Below are positions 1 through 11,046 of a stretch of 64,000 bases of DNA, piece after piece. The DNA comes from CAWCKS01 sp963763485 (GTDB taxonomy: Bacteria > Pseudomonadota > Alphaproteobacteria > Rhizobiales > Xanthobacteraceae): contig CAVXOW010000008.1 in NCBI GenBank assembly GCA_963763485.1, positions 1,178,001-1,242,000 on the forward strand, in the 5' to 3' direction. The translations under genes were made by a program, and so were the position numbers. Numbering within the stretch: the first letter of the stretch is position 1; the number at the start of each line of letters is the position of its first letter. The notes beneath the pieces are model-generated. The model ran no database searches. It saw only the letters and a list, made by a program, of their open reading frames with translations, and was not told the DNA's origin.

Positions 1-267
1 GAAATAGCAGAGCCACGACGCGCCGGTGGCGAGCCCCGAGAGGATCAGGAACAGCCAGCTCTTGCCCGAAATTGCCGACGGCACGGCGAACTGATCGGTC
101 GCGAACAACAGCACCGCATAGCTCATCAGCACGACGGTGGTGCGGATAAAGGTCGCGAGATCGGCGTTGAGGCCTTCGATGCCGACCTTGGCGAAGATCG
201 CAGTCAGCGCGGCGAATGCCGCCGACAACAGGGCCCATGCTTGCCAGGAGGAAATGGCCGAGCCCAT
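1..267 (-). CDS. EamA/DMT-family transporter, 3' end outside window
   Basis: The first 89 codons of a small multidrug/metabolite (EamA-like) membrane transporter are visible; the rest lies beyond the window edge. The ATG at 267 opens with MGSAISSWQAWALLSAAFAA, and hydrophobic stretches at residues 8-25, 40-57 and 70-89 look like membrane helices. The NADLATFIRTTVV segment is typical of single-EamA-domain proteins of about 140 residues. It lies 14 bases after the DUF1178 gene on the same strand and may be the last gene of that run. The substrate cannot be inferred. I am fairly sure of the family and less sure of the operon membership. Confidence 0.75.
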   Translation of the reverse strand, partial: MGSAISSWQAWALLSAAFAALTAIFAKVGIEGLNADLATFIRTTVVLMSYAVLLFATDQFAVPSAISGKSWLFLILSGLATGASWLCYF

Positions 268-281
268 ATGCCGGCCGTTTG

Positions 282-740
282 TCAGTTACGGTCTTCCGGC
301 AGCACCGGCAGCGGCATCACGTCGACGCCTTCGTCGACCAGCGACTTGGCGTCATCAGGCGTCGCTTCGCCAAAGATCGGCCGATGCTTGATCTCGCCAT
401 AGTGCATCTTGCGCGCTTCGGTCGGGAAGCGCTGGCCGACGTCTTCGGCGTTGCTTTTGACGAAATCGCGCAGCTCGCGGAGCTTGGTCCGCAATTCATT
501 TTCTTGCGACATCAACATCGGCGTGGGCGCCGTGTTCTCATTCGGCTGCGTCGGCGCGCGCTTCTCGCCGCCGCGCTTGCGCGCGATGCGCGGCGCCATG
601 ATCGCCTTCTCGACCTTGACGGAATCGCACACTGGGCAGGCGACCAGCTTGCGCTTCACCTGCTTATCGAAGGTGCTGGAGTCCTGGAACCAGCTCTCAA
701 ACTCGTGGCCAGCCTCGCACCGGAGCGAATAATGGATCAT
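282..740 (-). CDS. DUF1178 family protein
   Basis: This 152-residue protein matches the length and pattern of DUF1178, a small proteobacterial family of unknown function. Cys8 in RCEAGHEFESWF and the pair Cys35/Cys38 (CPVC) resemble a short zinc ribbon, followed by the basic segment IMAPRIARKRG. The C-terminal half is helical, with GQRFPTEARKMHYGE and a PIFGEATPDDAKSLVDEG segment conserved in the family. Its ATG overlaps the stop of the upstream nitrilase-like gene by four bases, so the two are probably translationally coupled. The zinc role is an inference from cysteine spacing only. Confidence 0.85.
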   Translation of the reverse strand: MIHYSLRCEAGHEFESWFQDSSTFDKQVKRKLVACPVCDSVKVEKAIMAPRIARKRGGEKRAPTQPNENTAPTPMLMSQENELRTKLRELRDFVKSNAEDVGQRFPTEARKMHYGEIKHRPIFGEATPDDAKSLVDEGVDVMPLPVLPEDRN

Positions 741-1603
741 CGCTGGTTACGCACCACATGCAGATGGCCAGCGCTCGCTTCCGGCACGCTGAAGCGCCGG
801 CCGTGCTGCAGCGACGGGATCTTGGCGCGCGCGTCAGCCACCTTGGCCGGATCGATCTCTGCCGTGATGACCCCAGGATCGACGCCGCCCTCGGCGAGAA
901 TCTCGCCCCAGGGGTCGACGATCAGCGAATGGCCATAGGTGACGCGCTTGCTCTCATGCACGCCGCCCTGTGCCGCGGCGAACACAAAGGCGCCGTTCTC
1001 GATCGCGCGTGAGCGCAGCAGTACGTGCCAGTGCGCTTCGCCGGTCGGCTTGGTGAAGGCGGACGGCATGGTGAGGAAGCTCGCGCCGCTCTCCGCCAGC
1101 GCCCGGTAGAGCGAAGGAAAGCGCATGTCGTAGCAGATCGTCAGTCCGATCCGCCCCCACGGCAGATCGGCGAGCGAAGCGGTGTCGCCGGGCTGGTAGT
1201 TGTTCGACTCGCGATAGCTCTCGCCGTTGGCGAGATTGACGTCGAACATGTGGATCTTGTCGTAGCGCGTGACGATCTCGCCGCTCGGGTCGATCAGGAA
1301 CGCGCGGTTGGCCGCCCGGTCCGGTGTCGCCTTGATCGCCATCGAACCGATATGCAGATAAATCTTCAGTTCGCGTGCCAGCGCGCGAAAACTCTTCAGC
1401 GAGGTATCATTGTCTTCGTCGGCGATGGTCTTGAACAGCTGCTCGCGGTTGGCGGCCAGCAGGTTGGTCATTTCCGGCGTCTGCACATAAGAGGCGCCCT
1501 TCGCCTTCGCCTCGCGAATGAGCGCGCTGATGTCCTTGACGTTCTCGTCCGGCGACAGCCTGGTCCGGGTCTGCACCATTGCCGCGATGAAGGTCTCACT
1601 CAT
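737..1603 (-). CDS. Carbon-nitrogen hydrolase (Nit/omega-amidase type)
   Basis: A 288-residue cytoplasmic member of the nitrilase superfamily. The Glu-Lys-Cys triad is visible: Glu44 in QTPEMTNLL, Lys116 in YDKIHMFDV and Cys157 in LTICYDMRFPSLYR. The length and the FDVNLANGESYRES segment point to the Nit1/Nit2 branch, whose members hydrolyse deaminated glutathione or alpha-keto-amides. Lying directly downstream of a glutaredoxin gene fits a link to glutathione metabolism, but that is inference. It overlaps both neighbours by four bases (ATGA type), which supports one transcript with grxC and DUF1178. Confidence 0.88.
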   Translation of the reverse strand: MSETFIAAMVQTRTRLSPDENVKDISALIREAKAKGASYVQTPEMTNLLAANREQLFKTIADEDNDTSLKSFRALARELKIYLHIGSMAIKATPDRAANRAFLIDPSGEIVTRYDKIHMFDVNLANGESYRESNNYQPGDTASLADLPWGRIGLTICYDMRFPSLYRALAESGASFLTMPSAFTKPTGEAHWHVLLRSRAIENGAFVFAAAQGGVHESKRVTYGHSLIVDPWGEILAEGGVDPGVITAEIDPAKVADARAKIPSLQHGRRFSVPEASAGHLHVVRNQR

Positions 1604-1875
1604 GATGAAGCCGCCTCGCCGGCGAGCAGCTTCTCGAGACCGCCGGCGTGTTCGAGTGCGTAGAGGTCATCGCAGCCGCCGACGTGGGTCTTGCCGATGA
1701 AAATCTGCGGCACCGTGGTGCGGCCGCCGGCGCGCGCCGTCATCTCGGCGCGGAGCGTCGGGTCGTGGTCGACGGCGATCTCCTCGAACGCGATCTTCTT
1801 CTTGGTCAGCAGCGTCTTTGCCATGCGGCAGTAGCCGCAGTACTGCGTGGTATAGATCTCAACCGGGGCGGTCAT
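1600..1875 (-). CDS. grxC: Glutaredoxin 3 (GrxC-like)
   Basis: A 91-residue glutaredoxin that reduces disulfides or mixed disulfides with glutathione in the cytoplasm. The redox motif is Cys13-Gly-Tyr-Cys16 (QYCGYCRMAK), so the usual proline of CPYC is glycine. The TVPQIFIG segment supplies the cis-proline of the thioredoxin fold, and HVGGCDDLYAL is the glutathione-binding loop. The position between comF and the nitrilase-like gene, with a four-base overlap to the latter, is a common arrangement in Rhizobiales. The family call is secure; the effect of the CGYC variant on activity is unknown. Confidence 0.92.
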   Translation of the reverse strand: MTAPVEIYTTQYCGYCRMAKTLLTKKKIAFEEIAVDHDPTLRAEMTARAGGRTTVPQIFIGKTHVGGCDDLYALEHAGGLEKLLAGEAASS

Positions 1876-1923
1876 CGTGATGTCCTTGCGGCGCGGGCAG
1901 AAGCTGGCGCCAAATCGCAGCGA

Positions 1924-2733
1924 TTATATGGGGTTTCGGGCGCCATCGACAACCCGCGCGAACACCAGGACGTCGACATTGGTGGCGCCGGCGCGGAGCA
2001 AGGCGCGGGCGCAGGCATCGAGTGTGGCGCCCGTGGTCAGGACATCGTCCACCACGAGGATACGCCGCCCTTTGACCTCGCCGCGCCGTTCGGCCGCGAC
2101 CTGAAAGGCTCCCTGGACATTGCGCGCCCGTTCGCTCCGGGACAGTCCGGCCTGCTGAAGGGTCGGTCGCACCCGTTTGAGCAGGTTGCCGGCGACGCGG
2201 ACGCCGGCTTTGCGGCCGATTGCGGTCGCCAGCGCGCCCGACTGGTTGTAGCGCCGCGCCCAGCCCCGCCGCCAATGCAGCGGCACCGGCATGATCAGGT
2301 CGGCCTCGGCGAGCAGTTCGGCGCCGGCCCGCGCCATCCAGCGGCCAAGCGTCGGCGCAAGGTCGGTGCGGTCGTGGTACTTCAGGCCGTGGACCAGCGT
2401 GCGCGCGACCTCGTCGAAGCGAACGGCCGCGCGGGCGCGCTGGTAGGCCGGCGGGTCGGCGATCGCCTCCATGGAGAGGATGCCGGGTCCGGGATCGTAG
2501 ACGAAGGGGATGCCGAGCCGCTCGCAGAACGGCGGCGCGATGAACGACAGCTTTGACCAGCAGGCGGCGCAGACGCCGTCGCCATGCACCGGCTCCCGGC
2601 AGGCCACGCACAGCGTCGGCAGCACGATATCAAGCGCAAGGCGCGCCGCACCGTTGAGGCCCGCGCGACAGGCGGTCAGGGTGCGACGCAGTCGCGGCGC
2701 CGCAATGGGCTCGATATCGGCCGAAAGCGTCAT
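1924..2733 (-). CDS. comF: ComF family phosphoribosyltransferase-like protein
   Basis: A 269-residue ComF protein, a family linked in other bacteria to DNA uptake and handling of incoming single strands. The N-terminal part carries a double CxxC zinc-finger pattern (CVAC followed by CAAC). The C-terminal part is a type I phosphoribosyltransferase domain with the PRPP loop ILVVDDVLTTGAT. HGLKYHDRTDLAP and PVPLHWRRGWARRYNQS are family signatures. It is the first gene of the minus-strand run toward 1 and sits 49 bases from the divergent methyltransferase gene. No other competence gene is seen nearby, so a competence role is not demonstrated. Confidence 0.9.
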   Translation of the reverse strand: MTLSADIEPIAAPRLRRTLTACRAGLNGAARLALDIVLPTLCVACREPVHGDGVCAACWSKLSFIAPPFCERLGIPFVYDPGPGILSMEAIADPPAYQRARAAVRFDEVARTLVHGLKYHDRTDLAPTLGRWMARAGAELLAEADLIMPVPLHWRRGWARRYNQSGALATAIGRKAGVRVAGNLLKRVRPTLQQAGLSRSERARNVQGAFQVAAERRGEVKGRRILVVDDVLTTGATLDACARALLRAGATNVDVLVFARVVDGARNPI

Positions 2734-2782
2734 AGGTTTAAGGCTAACGAAAAGCCCCGGAATAGGCTAGCTGCTCAATTCG

Positions 2783-3629
2783 ATGACGAACTCGCCCGGA
2801 GCGCCAAAACTGTTCGACCATGCGGCACTGCGCGCCCGCCTTGCGCGTGCCAGGCAGCTTGGCGCCGAAACCTTTCTGCTTGATGCGGTTTGCGATGATC
2901 TTGCCGAGCGGCTTGGCGCAGTGCGGCGCGATTTCAACCATGCGGTTGATGTCGGCACGCCGCTTGCGAGCTTGCGCGACGTCCTGGCGAAGCGAACCGG
3001 CCGTATCGATCTTGTCGACCTGTTCGCATCGGACGATGAAGACCTTCGACTGTCCCCACAATCGATCGATCTTGCGGTCTCCGCCCTGGCGCTGCAGTTC
3101 GCCAACGATTTGCCGGGCGTGTTCGCGCAGGTGCGCCGCGCATTGAAGCCGGATGGATTGTTCCTCGCTGCGATGATCGGCGGCGACACGTTGACCGAGC
3201 TTCGCCAAGTCTTTGCCGCCGCCGAAAGCGAACGTGACGGCGGCGTCTCGCCGCGTGTCGCGCCTGTCATCGACGTGCGCGATCTCGGCGCGCTGTTACA
3301 GCGTGTGGGCTTTGCGCTGCCGGTCACCGATAGCGATCGGCTGACCGTGCGTTACGACAATGCCTTCGCTCTGATGCGTGACCTGCGCAAGATGGGTGCG
3401 ACCAACGCGCTGGTCGAACGTCGCCGCCTGCCGCTGCGGCGAGCGACGCTGCTGCGCGTGGTCGAAATCTACGCCGAGCGCTTTTCCGACCCCGACGGGC
3501 GCATCCGAGCCACCTTCGACATCCTGTGGCTGTCGGGCTGGGCGCCGCATGAGAGCCAGCAGAAGCCGCTGCGTCCCGGCTCTGCGCAGACGAGTTCTCG
3601 CGGACGCGGTGAAGAACGCCAAGCGCTAG
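2783..3629 (+). CDS. SAM-dependent methyltransferase (NDUFAF5/BioC-like), probable 3' frameshift
   Basis: A class I methyltransferase resembling the alphaproteobacterial relatives of the complex I assembly factor NDUFAF5. LFDHAALRARLARAR opens the protein, and the middle segments DLAVSALALQFANDLPGVF and ALKPDGLFLAAMIGGDTL match the family's SAM-fold core. Read without correction, the frame leaves the family pattern after RPGSAQT and ends at 3667. Dropping one T at 3595-3596 restores an LADAVKNAKR tail ending at the TAG at 3627-3629, which looks like the family's usual end. I therefore give 3629 as the end. The target is unknown; hydroxylation or methylation roles in complex I assembly are only suggested by homology. 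Confidence 0.75.
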
Positions 3630-3676
3630 ATATCGCGATCCTTTGCCCGGCTTCGAGAGTGGTCTAATACGCCTCC

Positions 3677-4594
3677 ATGTCTGAAAGCTCTGAGAAAAAA
3701 ACTCCGCCGCCGTTTGATGAACTGGCAAAGGCCGTCGGAAAGCACCGGTCGGTCTACGGATACATCAGCGGGCTTCAGCTCGACCGCACCGCGCCCGGTG
3801 AAGCCTGGTCGATGCTGCCATATCGCCCGGTTTTCGTCGGCGACACGCAGACCGGCGTGCTGCACGGCGGTGTCGTCACCGCGATGCTTGATGAGACCTG
3901 CGGCATGGCCGTCCAGCTTGCGCTCGATGGTCTTCGCGCGATCGCCACGCTTGACTTGCGCATCGACTATCAGAAGCCCGCGACACCGGGACTCGATATC
4001 AGGGCGCATGCAGTTTGCTATCGCGTCACCCGCTCGATCGCCTTTGTTCGTGCGACGGCCTATCAGGAATCCGAAGACAATCCTGTCGCCACCGCGACAG
4101 CCTGCTTCATGCTCGGCGCGAACCCGACCAACATGTTTGTGGACCGCCCGGGTGGACATCGCGAGCCGCCGACGCTCGAGGCGCCGGAAGATCCAACGGG
4201 GCCGTTCGCAAACAGCCCGTTTGCGCGGTGGCTCGGTATCCGCATCGCCGAGGACGGCACGCTCGTCATGCCGTTCTCACAGAAGATCATTGGCAACCCG
4301 ATCCTGCCGGCGATCCACGGCGGCATGACCGGCGCGTTCCTTGAAACCACTGCGATCGTTGGCGTCACGCGCGAACTCGGCATTTCGACGCTGCCGAAGC
4401 CGATCGGCCTGACGATCAACTACCTGCGCTCCGGCCGGGCACTCGACAGTTATGCCAATGTCTCGATCGTCAAGCAGGGCCGGCGCGTCGTCGCTTTCGA
4501 GACGAGGGCCTGGCAGGACGACCCTGCCAAACCCATCGCTTCCGCGTTCGGCCATTTCATGCTGAGGCCGGCGCCGGGAGCCGATGAGGAATAG
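3677..4594 (+). CDS. PaaI-type thioesterase with two hotdog domains
   Basis: A 305-residue protein built from two 4HBT/PaaI hotdog domains in tandem, expected to hydrolyse acyl-CoA thioesters in the cytoplasm. The first domain (about 20-150) contains VLHGGVVTAMLDETCGMAV; the second (about 165-300) contains AIHGGMTGAFLETTAIVGV. Both have the HGG(V/M) turn followed by a long helix with an acidic residue (Asp or Glu) at the position used for catalysis in this family. It follows the methyltransferase on the same strand with 47 bases between. The natural substrate is not evident. Confidence 0.87.
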   Translation: MSESSEKKTPPPFDELAKAVGKHRSVYGYISGLQLDRTAPGEAWSMLPYRPVFVGDTQTGVLHGGVVTAMLDETCGMAVQLALDGLRAIATLDLRIDYQKPATPGLDIRAHAVCYRVTRSIAFVRATAYQESEDNPVATATACFMLGANPTNMFVDRPGGHREPPTLEAPEDPTGPFANSPFARWLGIRIAEDGTLVMPFSQKIIGNPILPAIHGGMTGAFLETTAIVGVTRELGISTLPKPIGLTINYLRSGRALDSYANVSIVKQGRRVVAFETRAWQDDPAKPIASAFGHFMLRPAPGADEE

Positions 4595-4618
4595 CCTGGT
4601 CGGCGATCGCAGCGGTCG

Positions 4619-5020
4619 CTAGATCAAGAGATCGGTTAGCGCGGGGATCAGCGGCAGGTCGGCCGGCGGCATCGGATAGTCGCGGAGTTTGTTGGCGCGC
4701 ACCCAGGCCAGCGCCTGATGCTCGCGGGCCGTCACCGTGCCCTCCCAGCGCCGGCAGATGTAGAGCGGCATCAACAGGTGAAAGTCAGCGTAGCTGTGGC
4801 TCGCGAAGGACAGCGGCGCGAGGCAGGCTTCGCGCACGGTGATGCCGAGCTCCTCGTTGAGCTCGCGGATCAGCGCGTCCTCCGGCCGCTCGCCGTCATT
4901 GACCTTGCCGCCGGGAAACTCCCACAAGCCGGCCATCGCCTTGTTCGCGGGCCGCTGCGCGATCAGCACGCGGTTATCGGCGTCAACGAGCGCGCAAGCG
5001 ACGACAAGGGTGAGCTTCAT
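4619..5020 (-). CDS. mutT: Nudix hydrolase, MutT-like 8-oxo-dGTPase
   Basis: A 133-residue Nudix protein that probably cleans oxidised dGTP from the nucleotide pool. The Nudix box runs from about residue 38 to 60, with Gly38, Glu44, Arg52-Glu53, Glu56-Glu57 and Gly59 (pattern G-x5-E-x7-RE-x2-EE-x-G). The WEFPGGKV lead-in and the MKLTLVVACALVD start are typical of MutT in Rhizobiales. I chose the ATG at 5020 because the upstream in-frame extension is Arg/Ser-rich and unlike the family. It is convergent with the thioesterase gene, leaving 24 bases between. Confidence 0.9.
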   Translation of the reverse strand: MKLTLVVACALVDADNRVLIAQRPANKAMAGLWEFPGGKVNDGERPEDALIRELNEELGITVREACLAPLSFASHSYADFHLLMPLYICRRWEGTVTAREHQALAWVRANKLRDYPMPPADLPLIPALTDLLI

Positions 5021-5048
5021 GGTCGGCACCTGCGAAGCTTGTGGACCA

Positions 5049-5558
5049 CTACGATGTCGATTCCGCGCATCCAGCGATCGGTCCTTCGCTCTGCGGTTGA
5101 GCGGGAGCAACGGTTGCCCGGTTAGCGGCCGAGCGCTCGGACGGTTCAATCTGGATCTCGATGTCGCGCGAGATTCTCGCGCGGGCAAAATCGACGGCAT
5201 AACTCAGAGTCTCGTGGCCGGCGGCGCCGAGAGGCGCGATGTAGATCACGCGCAGTCCGGCGACCGGCCTGCCGACGCAGTGCATTCCAACCCCGGATCG
5301 CGACGTCGAAGGCTTGATCAGTCCCCGGCTGATGCAAACAAAACCGCGGGCAGGCCTGCGCTCAAGCTGGACCGCCGGAAGTTCCGAGCCCTGGCATTCC
5401 ATGTTCCAGAGCGCGTGGGCGCCGATCACGACCCGCTCGCCGGCCTTGACCGTTATCTTGGCATGATCGCCGACCACGTCCGGTTCTTCGGCGCGGCTTC
5501 TGTCAGCCGACAGCGCCGCCGCAACAGCTATCACAGCGATGTATCGCGCAAGCCTCAC
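5049..5558 (-). CDS. Secreted protein of unknown function downstream of argJ
   Basis: A protein of about 169 residues that I do not recognise. A GTG at 5558 overlaps the argJ stop (GTGA), and starting there puts the Arg-containing hydrophobic leader VRLARYIAVIAVAAALS at the N-terminus, which looks like a Sec signal peptide ending near SRA-EEP. The mature part carries cysteines in NMECQG, RGFVCISRG, GMHCVGRP and near the C-terminus, which could pair as disulfides in the periplasm. The four-base overlap suggests coupling to argJ, although a periplasmic product has no obvious link to arginine synthesis. An ATG at 5606 inside argJ is a less likely start. Confidence 0.6.
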   Translation of the reverse strand: MRLARYIAVIAVAAALSADRSRAEEPDVVGDHAKITVKAGERVVIGAHALWNMECQGSELPAVQLERRPARGFVCISRGLIKPSTSRSGVGMHCVGRPVAGLRVIYIAPLGAAGHETLSYAVDFARARISRDIEIQIEPSERSAANRATVAPAQPQSEGPIAGCAESTS

Positions 5559-6796
5559 GACCGGTAGTCGCCGTTGATGGCGACGTACTCCTTGGTCAGG
5601 TCGCAAGTCAGCACGCGGTCGCGGCCCTTGCCGAGGCCAAGCGCGATCTTGATCTGGATTTCCGGCTTCTTCATCGCATCCGACACGACGGTTTCGTCGT
5701 AGGACGGGTCGCGCGCGCCTTTGGTCGCGACGCGGATTCCGTTGAACGAGATCGACAGCTTATCGCGGTTGGCAGGCTCGCCGGCCTTGCCGACCGCCAT
5801 TACCACGCGTCCCCAATTGGCATCCTCGCCGGCGATCGCCGTCTTCACCAGCGGCGAGTTGGCGATCGACATCGCTATTCTGCGCGCCGAGGGCTTCGAT
5901 GTTGCGCCTTCGACGATAACTTCGATCAGCTTGCGTGCGCCTTCGCCGTCGCGCGCGACCTGCTCGGCGAGATCGGCCAGCACGCCATTGAACGCCTTGG
6001 CGAACGCCTTCAGCCGCGGGTCGGATGCGCGCGAAATGGTCGGCGCGCCGCGCTTGGCGGCCGCGCCGGTCGCGAACGCCAGCAGCGTATCGGACGTCGA
6101 GGTGTCGCTGTCGATGGTCAGCGCGTTGAAGGTGTCGGTCACGCCGTCTTTCAGCAAGGCACGCAATACGGTTGCCGAGATTGGCGCATCGGTGAACACA
6201 AACGACAGCATCGTCGCCATGTCGGGCATGATCATGCCGGCGCCCTTGGCCATGCCGTTGATGGTGACGTCGGTCTTGCCGAGCTTGACCATTGCCGTTG
6301 CGATCTTCGGAAACGTATCCGTCGTCATGATCGCGCGCGCCGCGTCGAGCCAGCGATCAGGGCTGGCCTGCTCGACGAGCGTTGCCATCACAACTTCGAA
6401 CTTTGTCGCATCAAGCGGCTCGCCTATCACGCCAGTGGACGCGAGATAGACATCGGCCGGCTTGAAGCCGCCGACCTTCGCGGCTGATGCTGCCGTCATG
6501 GTGGTCGACTGGCGGCCGGTACGGCCCGTGAATGCGTTGGCGTTGCCGGAATTGACGACGAGCGCGCGCGCCCCGCCGCGCTTGATCTTGTCGCGGCACC
6601 ACTCGACCGGCGCGCTCGGGCATTTTGACTTGGTGAACACGCCGGCGACCGTGGTGCCCTCGTCGAACAGCGCCAGCAGGACATCGCGGCGGCCCTTGTA
6701 ACGGATGCCGGCTTCCGCGGTCGCAAGGCGGATGCCGTCGATCACCGGCATGACCGGCGGATTTTTGGGGGCGAGTGGAGAGACGGTCGATGACAT
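5555..6796 (-). CDS. argJ: Bifunctional ornithine acetyltransferase / N-acetylglutamate synthase
   Basis: ArgJ moves the acetyl group from N-acetylornithine to glutamate, giving the cyclic arginine pathway. The 413-residue length is normal. The precursor cleaves itself before a catalytic threonine: the site is visible as PDMAT-MLSF with Thr195, preceded by MAKGAGMIM. VVNSGNANAFTG and the C-terminal end VAINGDYRS are family hallmarks. I use the ATG at 6796 (MSSTVSPLAPK) rather than one six codons upstream, since the protein then starts like its relatives. It lies downstream of the parvulin gene on the same strand, with a terminator hairpin between them. Confidence 0.95.
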   Translation of the reverse strand: MSSTVSPLAPKNPPVMPVIDGIRLATAEAGIRYKGRRDVLLALFDEGTTVAGVFTKSKCPSAPVEWCRDKIKRGGARALVVNSGNANAFTGRTGRQSTTMTAASAAKVGGFKPADVYLASTGVIGEPLDATKFEVVMATLVEQASPDRWLDAARAIMTTDTFPKIATAMVKLGKTDVTINGMAKGAGMIMPDMATMLSFVFTDAPISATVLRALLKDGVTDTFNALTIDSDTSTSDTLLAFATGAAAKRGAPTISRASDPRLKAFAKAFNGVLADLAEQVARDGEGARKLIEVIVEGATSKPSARRIAMSIANSPLVKTAIAGEDANWGRVVMAVGKAGEPANRDKLSISFNGIRVATKGARDPSYDETVVSDAMKKPEIQIKIALGLGKGRDRVLTCDLTKEYVAINGDYRS

Positions 6797-6832
6797 CGCT
6801 TGAGATCCCGACAAGGCTTAAGGGACGGCAAT

Positions 6833-6862
6833 AAAATGCCCGGGCAGCGAGCCCGGGCATTT
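6833..6862 (-). terminator. Rho-independent terminator after the parvulin gene
   Basis: Read on the minus strand, AAATGCCCGGGC and GCCCGGGCATTT form a 12-bp stem around the loop TCGCT and run into TTAT. It lies 35 bases past the end of the peptidyl-prolyl isomerase gene and about 37 bases before the argJ start, so it should separate the two transcripts. Confidence 0.85.
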
Positions 6863-6897
6863 CGGCAACTTAGCGGAATCTTCGGGCGGAAGTCGAT

Positions 6898-7827
6898 TTA
6901 CTTCTTCGGCGTACCGGCGTCCTTGGCCGCGGGCGCTGCGTCCGGCTTCGCCGCCGGCGCCGCGTCGGGCTTGGCGGCCGGCTGGTCCAGCCGTTCGACC
7001 TTCGCCTCGGCGCGAAGCTTCTCGACGGTGGCGCCTTGCGCCTTGCGCGTCAGGTAGCTCTCGATCTGCGGCTTGACCTGCGCGAAATCCGGCGGCTTGC
7101 GGTTGCGCTTCTCCTCGACCTTGATGACGTGCCAGCCGAACTGCGACTTCACGGGGTCGGAGATCTTGCCGGGCTCGAGGCTGAAGGCAGCCGCGGAAAA
7201 CTCGGGCACCATCTGGTCCTTGGTGAAGAAGCCGAGGTCGCCGCCATCGGAGGCGCCGGGGTCCTTCGACTTCTTCTTGGCGAGCTCGGCGAAGTCGGCG
7301 CCCTTCTTCAGTTCCTCGACCACCTGCTTCGCCTCGTCTTCGGTCTCGACCAGGATGTGACGGGCATGCACCTCCGGCTCGGCGGCGACCTGCTTCACCG
7401 CGTCGTCATAAACCTTGTGTTCGGCGTCGTCGGTCAGTGCGGCCTTGCCGTCGACGTTCAACAACGTGTCCATCAAGAGACGCTGGCGGGCGAATTCGAG
7501 GTGGCGCTTGAAGTCGTCGCTGTCGCCGAGCTTGCGGTCGTCGGCAGCCTTGGCCACGACCTTCATATCGATCAGGTAGTTCATGACGTTTTCGCGCTTG
7601 GTGGCAGGGTCCATCTGCGCCGGCAGGCTGGGCCCCAACTCGTCCTCGGCCAGCTTCAGGTCGCTCTCATAAATCTCGCTGCCATTGACCCGCGCCAGCA
7701 CGGGGTCCGAATCGGCGGAGAACGACGGGGCGGTCCAGGTCAGGCCGGCCAGCAAGAGGCTTGCCGCTGCCGCCAACACAAAACCGTTCCGTGATGCGGG
7801 CTTGTGAAGCCGCAAATAGCTCGTCAT
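6898..7827 (-). CDS. Periplasmic parvulin-type peptidyl-prolyl cis-trans isomerase
   Basis: A 309-residue exported foldase. Starting at the ATG at 7827 gives MTSYLRLHKP followed by a hydrophobic signal stretch (about 15-33) ending near SFS-ADS. A SurA/PrsA-like N-terminal helical part precedes a PpiC rotamase domain at about 150-245, with HARHILV, DGGDLGFF and GWHVIKVEE. The C-terminal tail is an Ala/Pro/Lys repeat (PAAKPDAA units) of a kind often seen in alphaproteobacterial PPIases. It is divergent from secA, which suits a shared role in export and folding. An ATG 20 codons upstream is possible but would bury the signal peptide. Confidence 0.9.
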   Translation of the reverse strand: MTSYLRLHKPASRNGFVLAAAASLLLAGLTWTAPSFSADSDPVLARVNGSEIYESDLKLAEDELGPSLPAQMDPATKRENVMNYLIDMKVVAKAADDRKLGDSDDFKRHLEFARQRLLMDTLLNVDGKAALTDDAEHKVYDDAVKQVAAEPEVHARHILVETEDEAKQVVEELKKGADFAELAKKKSKDPGASDGGDLGFFTKDQMVPEFSAAAFSLEPGKISDPVKSQFGWHVIKVEEKRNRKPPDFAQVKPQIESYLTRKAQGATVEKLRAEAKVERLDQPAAKPDAAPAAKPDAAPAAKDAGTPKK

Positions 7828-7934
7828 GACCAATCCTTCGTCTGGTGAATTCGGCGGCACACTCGCGCAACCGGAAGCGGTTAGCAATGCGCAAAGTCGG
7901 GCGAAATCATGAATTCACGGCAATACCGGTGCCG

Positions 7935-7963
7935 TTGACAACCATATGGCTGGCCAATATCTC
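7935..7963 (+). promoter_or_regulatory. Predicted sigma-70 promoter for secA
   Basis: TTGACA at 7935-7940 and TATCTC at 7958-7963 are separated by exactly 17 bases. The box pair lies about 97 bases before the secA ATG at 8060, inside the divergent gap between the parvulin gene and secA. No other good box pair was noticed in this gap. Confidence 0.6.
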
Positions 7964-8059
7964 TCGCCCAGCGGAACCGCTTTTTGCGGCTGTTTTGTGC
8001 GCCGTGAGACCAGGCGCCGCCCTCTCCGGGACGAAGCTCAGTTTAAGGACCAGGTAGGC

Positions 8060-10916
<2,857 letters not shown>

Positions 10917-11046
10917 ACGCCACGCTCGCTCCCGCGAGCGCCTGTCTGCTATCAAGGGAAATCCGCCATTTACGGCGTGTGCCGGATCATGCAGGGATCC
11001 GACACGAGTTAGCTCTTTGAGCAAGAAGAAATGGAGCAAGAAGAAG

